Below are positions 62,697 through 64,000 of a stretch of 64,000 nucleotides of DNA, piece after piece (positions within the stretch are counted from its first letter, which is position 1; each line of letters begins with the position of its first letter). Source of the DNA: Rhodospirillaceae bacterium (GTDB lineage: Bacteria > Pseudomonadota > Alphaproteobacteria > Thalassobaculales > Thalassobaculaceae); contig JAGYJX010000025.1 of the NCBI GenBank assembly GCA_018401495.1, positions 1 to 64,000 on the forward strand, in the 5' to 3' direction. Below the pieces are notes generated by a model. The model ran no database searches, was not told the DNA's origin, and saw only the letters and a program-made list of their open reading frames with translations. A program made the position numbers and the translations under genes.

Positions 62697-63158
62697 TCAG
62701 CCGCCGCAGCCGCCGATCGTGACCTTCACCTGCTTGGTGTCCATGAACACCGCGCCGTTGCTCATCTTCGCGATCGCGATGACGTTCTGGGTCCTGGCGA
62801 GCCGGATGCGCGTGGTGGCCACGGCGGTGCCGCTCAACGGCGTGAAATGGAAGGTCGCGACGGCCGGCGTCGGGTTGCCCTCGGCCAGGAACATCACCGC
62901 CGCCACATGGTCATCGGCCGTCATCGGGCTCTCGACCGACACCGAGACCGGCACGGTGTTGCCGTTCTCCGCGATCTCAGGCGCGTCCAGGACGATCCGG
63001 CCCGACACCGGGGCAGCGCCGCCGGTGAACGCCTTCAGCGCCTGATCGACAGCCTCGGTCGCTGCCTGCGGGCGGCCCGGGGCGAAGCCGAGCACCGCCA
63101 ACGTCGTCGCACCGGCCGACAGGGCCAGGGCCCGGCGCCTGGTGAGGATCATGGTCAT
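62697..63158 (-). CDS. soxY: SoxY sulfur-carrier subunit
   Basis: 153 residues, frame intact. TRRRALALSAGATTLAVLGF is a Tat signal. The chain ends VKVTIGGCGG, the swinging arm whose Cys carries sulfur intermediates through the SoxXA, SoxB and SoxCD reactions. An ATG two codons downstream is an alternative start. It exports SoxZ with it. Confidence 0.96.
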   Translation of the reverse strand: MTMILTRRRALALSAGATTLAVLGFAPGRPQAATEAVDQALKAFTGGAAPVSGRIVLDAPEIAENGNTVPVSVSVESPMTADDHVAAVMFLAEGNPTPAVATFHFTPLSGTAVATTRIRLARTQNVIAIAKMSNGAVFMDTKQVKVTIGGCGG

Positions 63159-63174
63159 CTCCTTGGTTCCACGC

Positions 63175-63645
63175 CTAGTTCTTAAGAGTGGTGAGGTAGG
63201 CGACGATGTCCTCGACCTGCTGGGCCGTCAGGATCGTCTTGCCCTTGAACGCCTCCGCCACGTCGACACCGGCCTCCAGCGAATAGAAGCCGGGCATGAC
63301 CGTTTCCGGGCCGAACACTTTCTTGGAGTTCACGACGATGGCGCGCAGCTCCTCCGGCTTCCAGCGCTCGGCGACGCCGTCGAGCGGCGTGCCGACATCG
63401 CCGTGGAAGAGCTGCTCGCTCATCTCCGAGTTCTTGTGGCAGGCGAGGCAGTTGCCCATCCGCACGTTTGCGAACGCCTTGCGGCCCTCCGCCGGGTTGC
63501 CCGGCGTGCCGGTCAGCGGCGCGGAGACGGCCGTCTCGACGAACGTGACGTCGCTCGGCCCGATCGGCTCGGTCGCCCGGGCGCCGGCGGTTGTCGCCAG
63601 CAGCAGCGTTGCGCCAAGCAAGGCTGTCTTGCAGGTATCGCGCAC
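63175..63645 (-). CDS. soxX: SoxX monoheme cytochrome c
   Basis: 156 residues, frame intact. Signal peptide (KTALLGATLLLATTAGARA), heme site CLACHKN and axial Met in ETVMPGFYS. Partner of SoxA in the periplasm. It is the first of nine leftward sox genes with short gaps, preceded by an AT-rich promoter region. Confidence 0.94.
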   Translation of the reverse strand: MRDTCKTALLGATLLLATTAGARATEPIGPSDVTFVETAVSAPLTGTPGNPAEGRKAFANVRMGNCLACHKNSEMSEQLFHGDVGTPLDGVAERWKPEELRAIVVNSKKVFGPETVMPGFYSLEAGVDVAEAFKGKTILTAQQVEDIVAYLTTLKN

Positions 63646-63725
63646 TCCGTTCCTCCCTATGCGAGCCGTTCATCGGCCTCGTCGCTGCGATCGTCCGCCT
63701 GCCGTTCACGGCCTTGGCGTCGATA

Positions 63726-63751
63726 GATATGCTTATTGCAATATGTATATC
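63726..63751. promoter_or_regulatory. AT-rich imperfect palindrome upstream of soxX
   Basis: GATAT and ATATC arms enclose GCTTATTGCAATATGT, in the only AT-rich stretch of the 150-base gap before soxX. ATATGC / GCAATAT form a second near-symmetrical pair inside. The form resembles operators of ArsR-type SoxR/BigR sulfur-responsive repressors; that match is by style only, and no such regulator gene is in the window. Confidence 0.5.
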
Positions 63752-63795
63752 CATTTTAACGGGCCCGTCAACCGTTGCCCGCGTCGGACACGGCC

Positions 63796-64000
63796 TCATT
63801 CGCCGGTCAGCCGGCCCTCCTTGCGCAGCTCCTCGATGATCCGGGCGTGGTACTTCTGGAAGTGCTCGTCGCCCTCGTAGCCCTTCTCGTGAACCCATCG
63901 GAACATGTTCAGGAAGGTCCACTTGCCGAACGAACCCGGCATGGTGGCGACCGCCGCCCGGGCGACCGAGGCGTCCTGAGGAGCCTGCTCCGGCAGGAAG
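63796..64000 (-). CDS. 3' end of an unrecognised gene (truncated by window edge)
   Basis: The last 67 codons of a leftward gene ending at TGA 63796; the start lies beyond the window. The sequence visible is soluble and charged: ATMPGSFGKWTFLNMFRWVH, then HFQKYHARIIEELRKEGRL. No heme site, membrane segment or thioredoxin motif is present in this part. In sox clusters this position often holds soxW or another accessory gene, but the visible part does not let me name it. Confidence 0.6.
   Translation of the reverse strand, partial: FLPEQAPQDASVARAAVATMPGSFGKWTFLNMFRWVHEKGYEGDEHFQKYHARIIEELRKEGRLTGE

Noticed and set aside
1..64000. tRNA, rRNA, riboswitch or CRISPR features.
   Set aside because: No cloverleaf, rRNA-like segment, conserved riboswitch core or regularly spaced repeat array was recognised by eye. 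A covariance-model search would be needed to exclude small RNAs.

Overview
The window is very GC-rich, with dense 4-base start/stop overlaps, GTG starts, Tat-type signal peptides, TRAP transporters and a complete sulfur-oxidation (sox) cluster. This fits an alphaproteobacterium, probably of the Rhodospirillales type; the taxonomy is inferred from gene content only. No rRNA, tRNA or CRISPR array was seen. About nineteen otherwise well-conserved genes have their reading frame interrupted by apparent one-base indels. Most of these look like sequence errors, so such genes are given here as whole loci with the break stated.

Positions 1-42,460 form a catabolic island for amides, imides and related nitrogen compounds. 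It holds ATP-dependent hydantoinase HyuA/HyuB, a dihydropyrimidinase-type amidohydrolase, four CE4/PuuE-fold hydrolases, three amidases, two isochorismatase-fold hydrolases, RidA, two fumarate-reductase-like flavoproteins, MmgE/PrpD, two isocitrate-lyase/PEP-mutase-family lyases, AtuA plus DUF4387, a nitroreductase-methyltransferase fusion, and two TRAP transporters. The palindrome GTCAAC-N-GTTGAC, or a variant of it, lies in four divergent promoter regions (8812, 16529, 28755, 39311). It may tie eight transcription units into one regulon, for which the FCD-type GntR at 10,891-11,688 is the obvious local candidate. A second sub-module (TRAP receptor, amidase, RidA, TetR) carries its own AT-rich palindromes. 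Between these lie a periplasmic carbonic anhydrase, an orphan TpsB/FhaC-like outer-membrane protein, a serine hydrolase and an IS5-type insertion sequence.

Positions 42,460-51,300 hold a polyamine/Fe-type ABC transporter (two permeases, ATPase, Tat-exported binding protein), apparently transcribed with two tandem COG1228 metal-dependent hydrolases (prolidase-like), and a divergent gamma-glutamyltranspeptidase. This looks like uptake and cleavage of peptide-like or gamma-glutamyl compounds.

Positions 51,300-64,000 are the sulfur and stress region. A split YeeE/YedE transporter pair and a DUF2238 membrane protein face a phosphoribosyltransferase-kinase fusion and a universal stress protein. 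Then comes the leftward sox cluster, in transcription order soxX-Y-Z-A-B-C-D, a monoheme cytochrome, and a SoxF/FccB flavoprotein. An AT-rich palindromic promoter precedes soxX, and the 3' end of one more gene reaches the window edge. SoxXA, SoxYZ, SoxB and SoxCD together oxidise thiosulfate in the periplasm with sulfur bound to the SoxY carrier cysteine.
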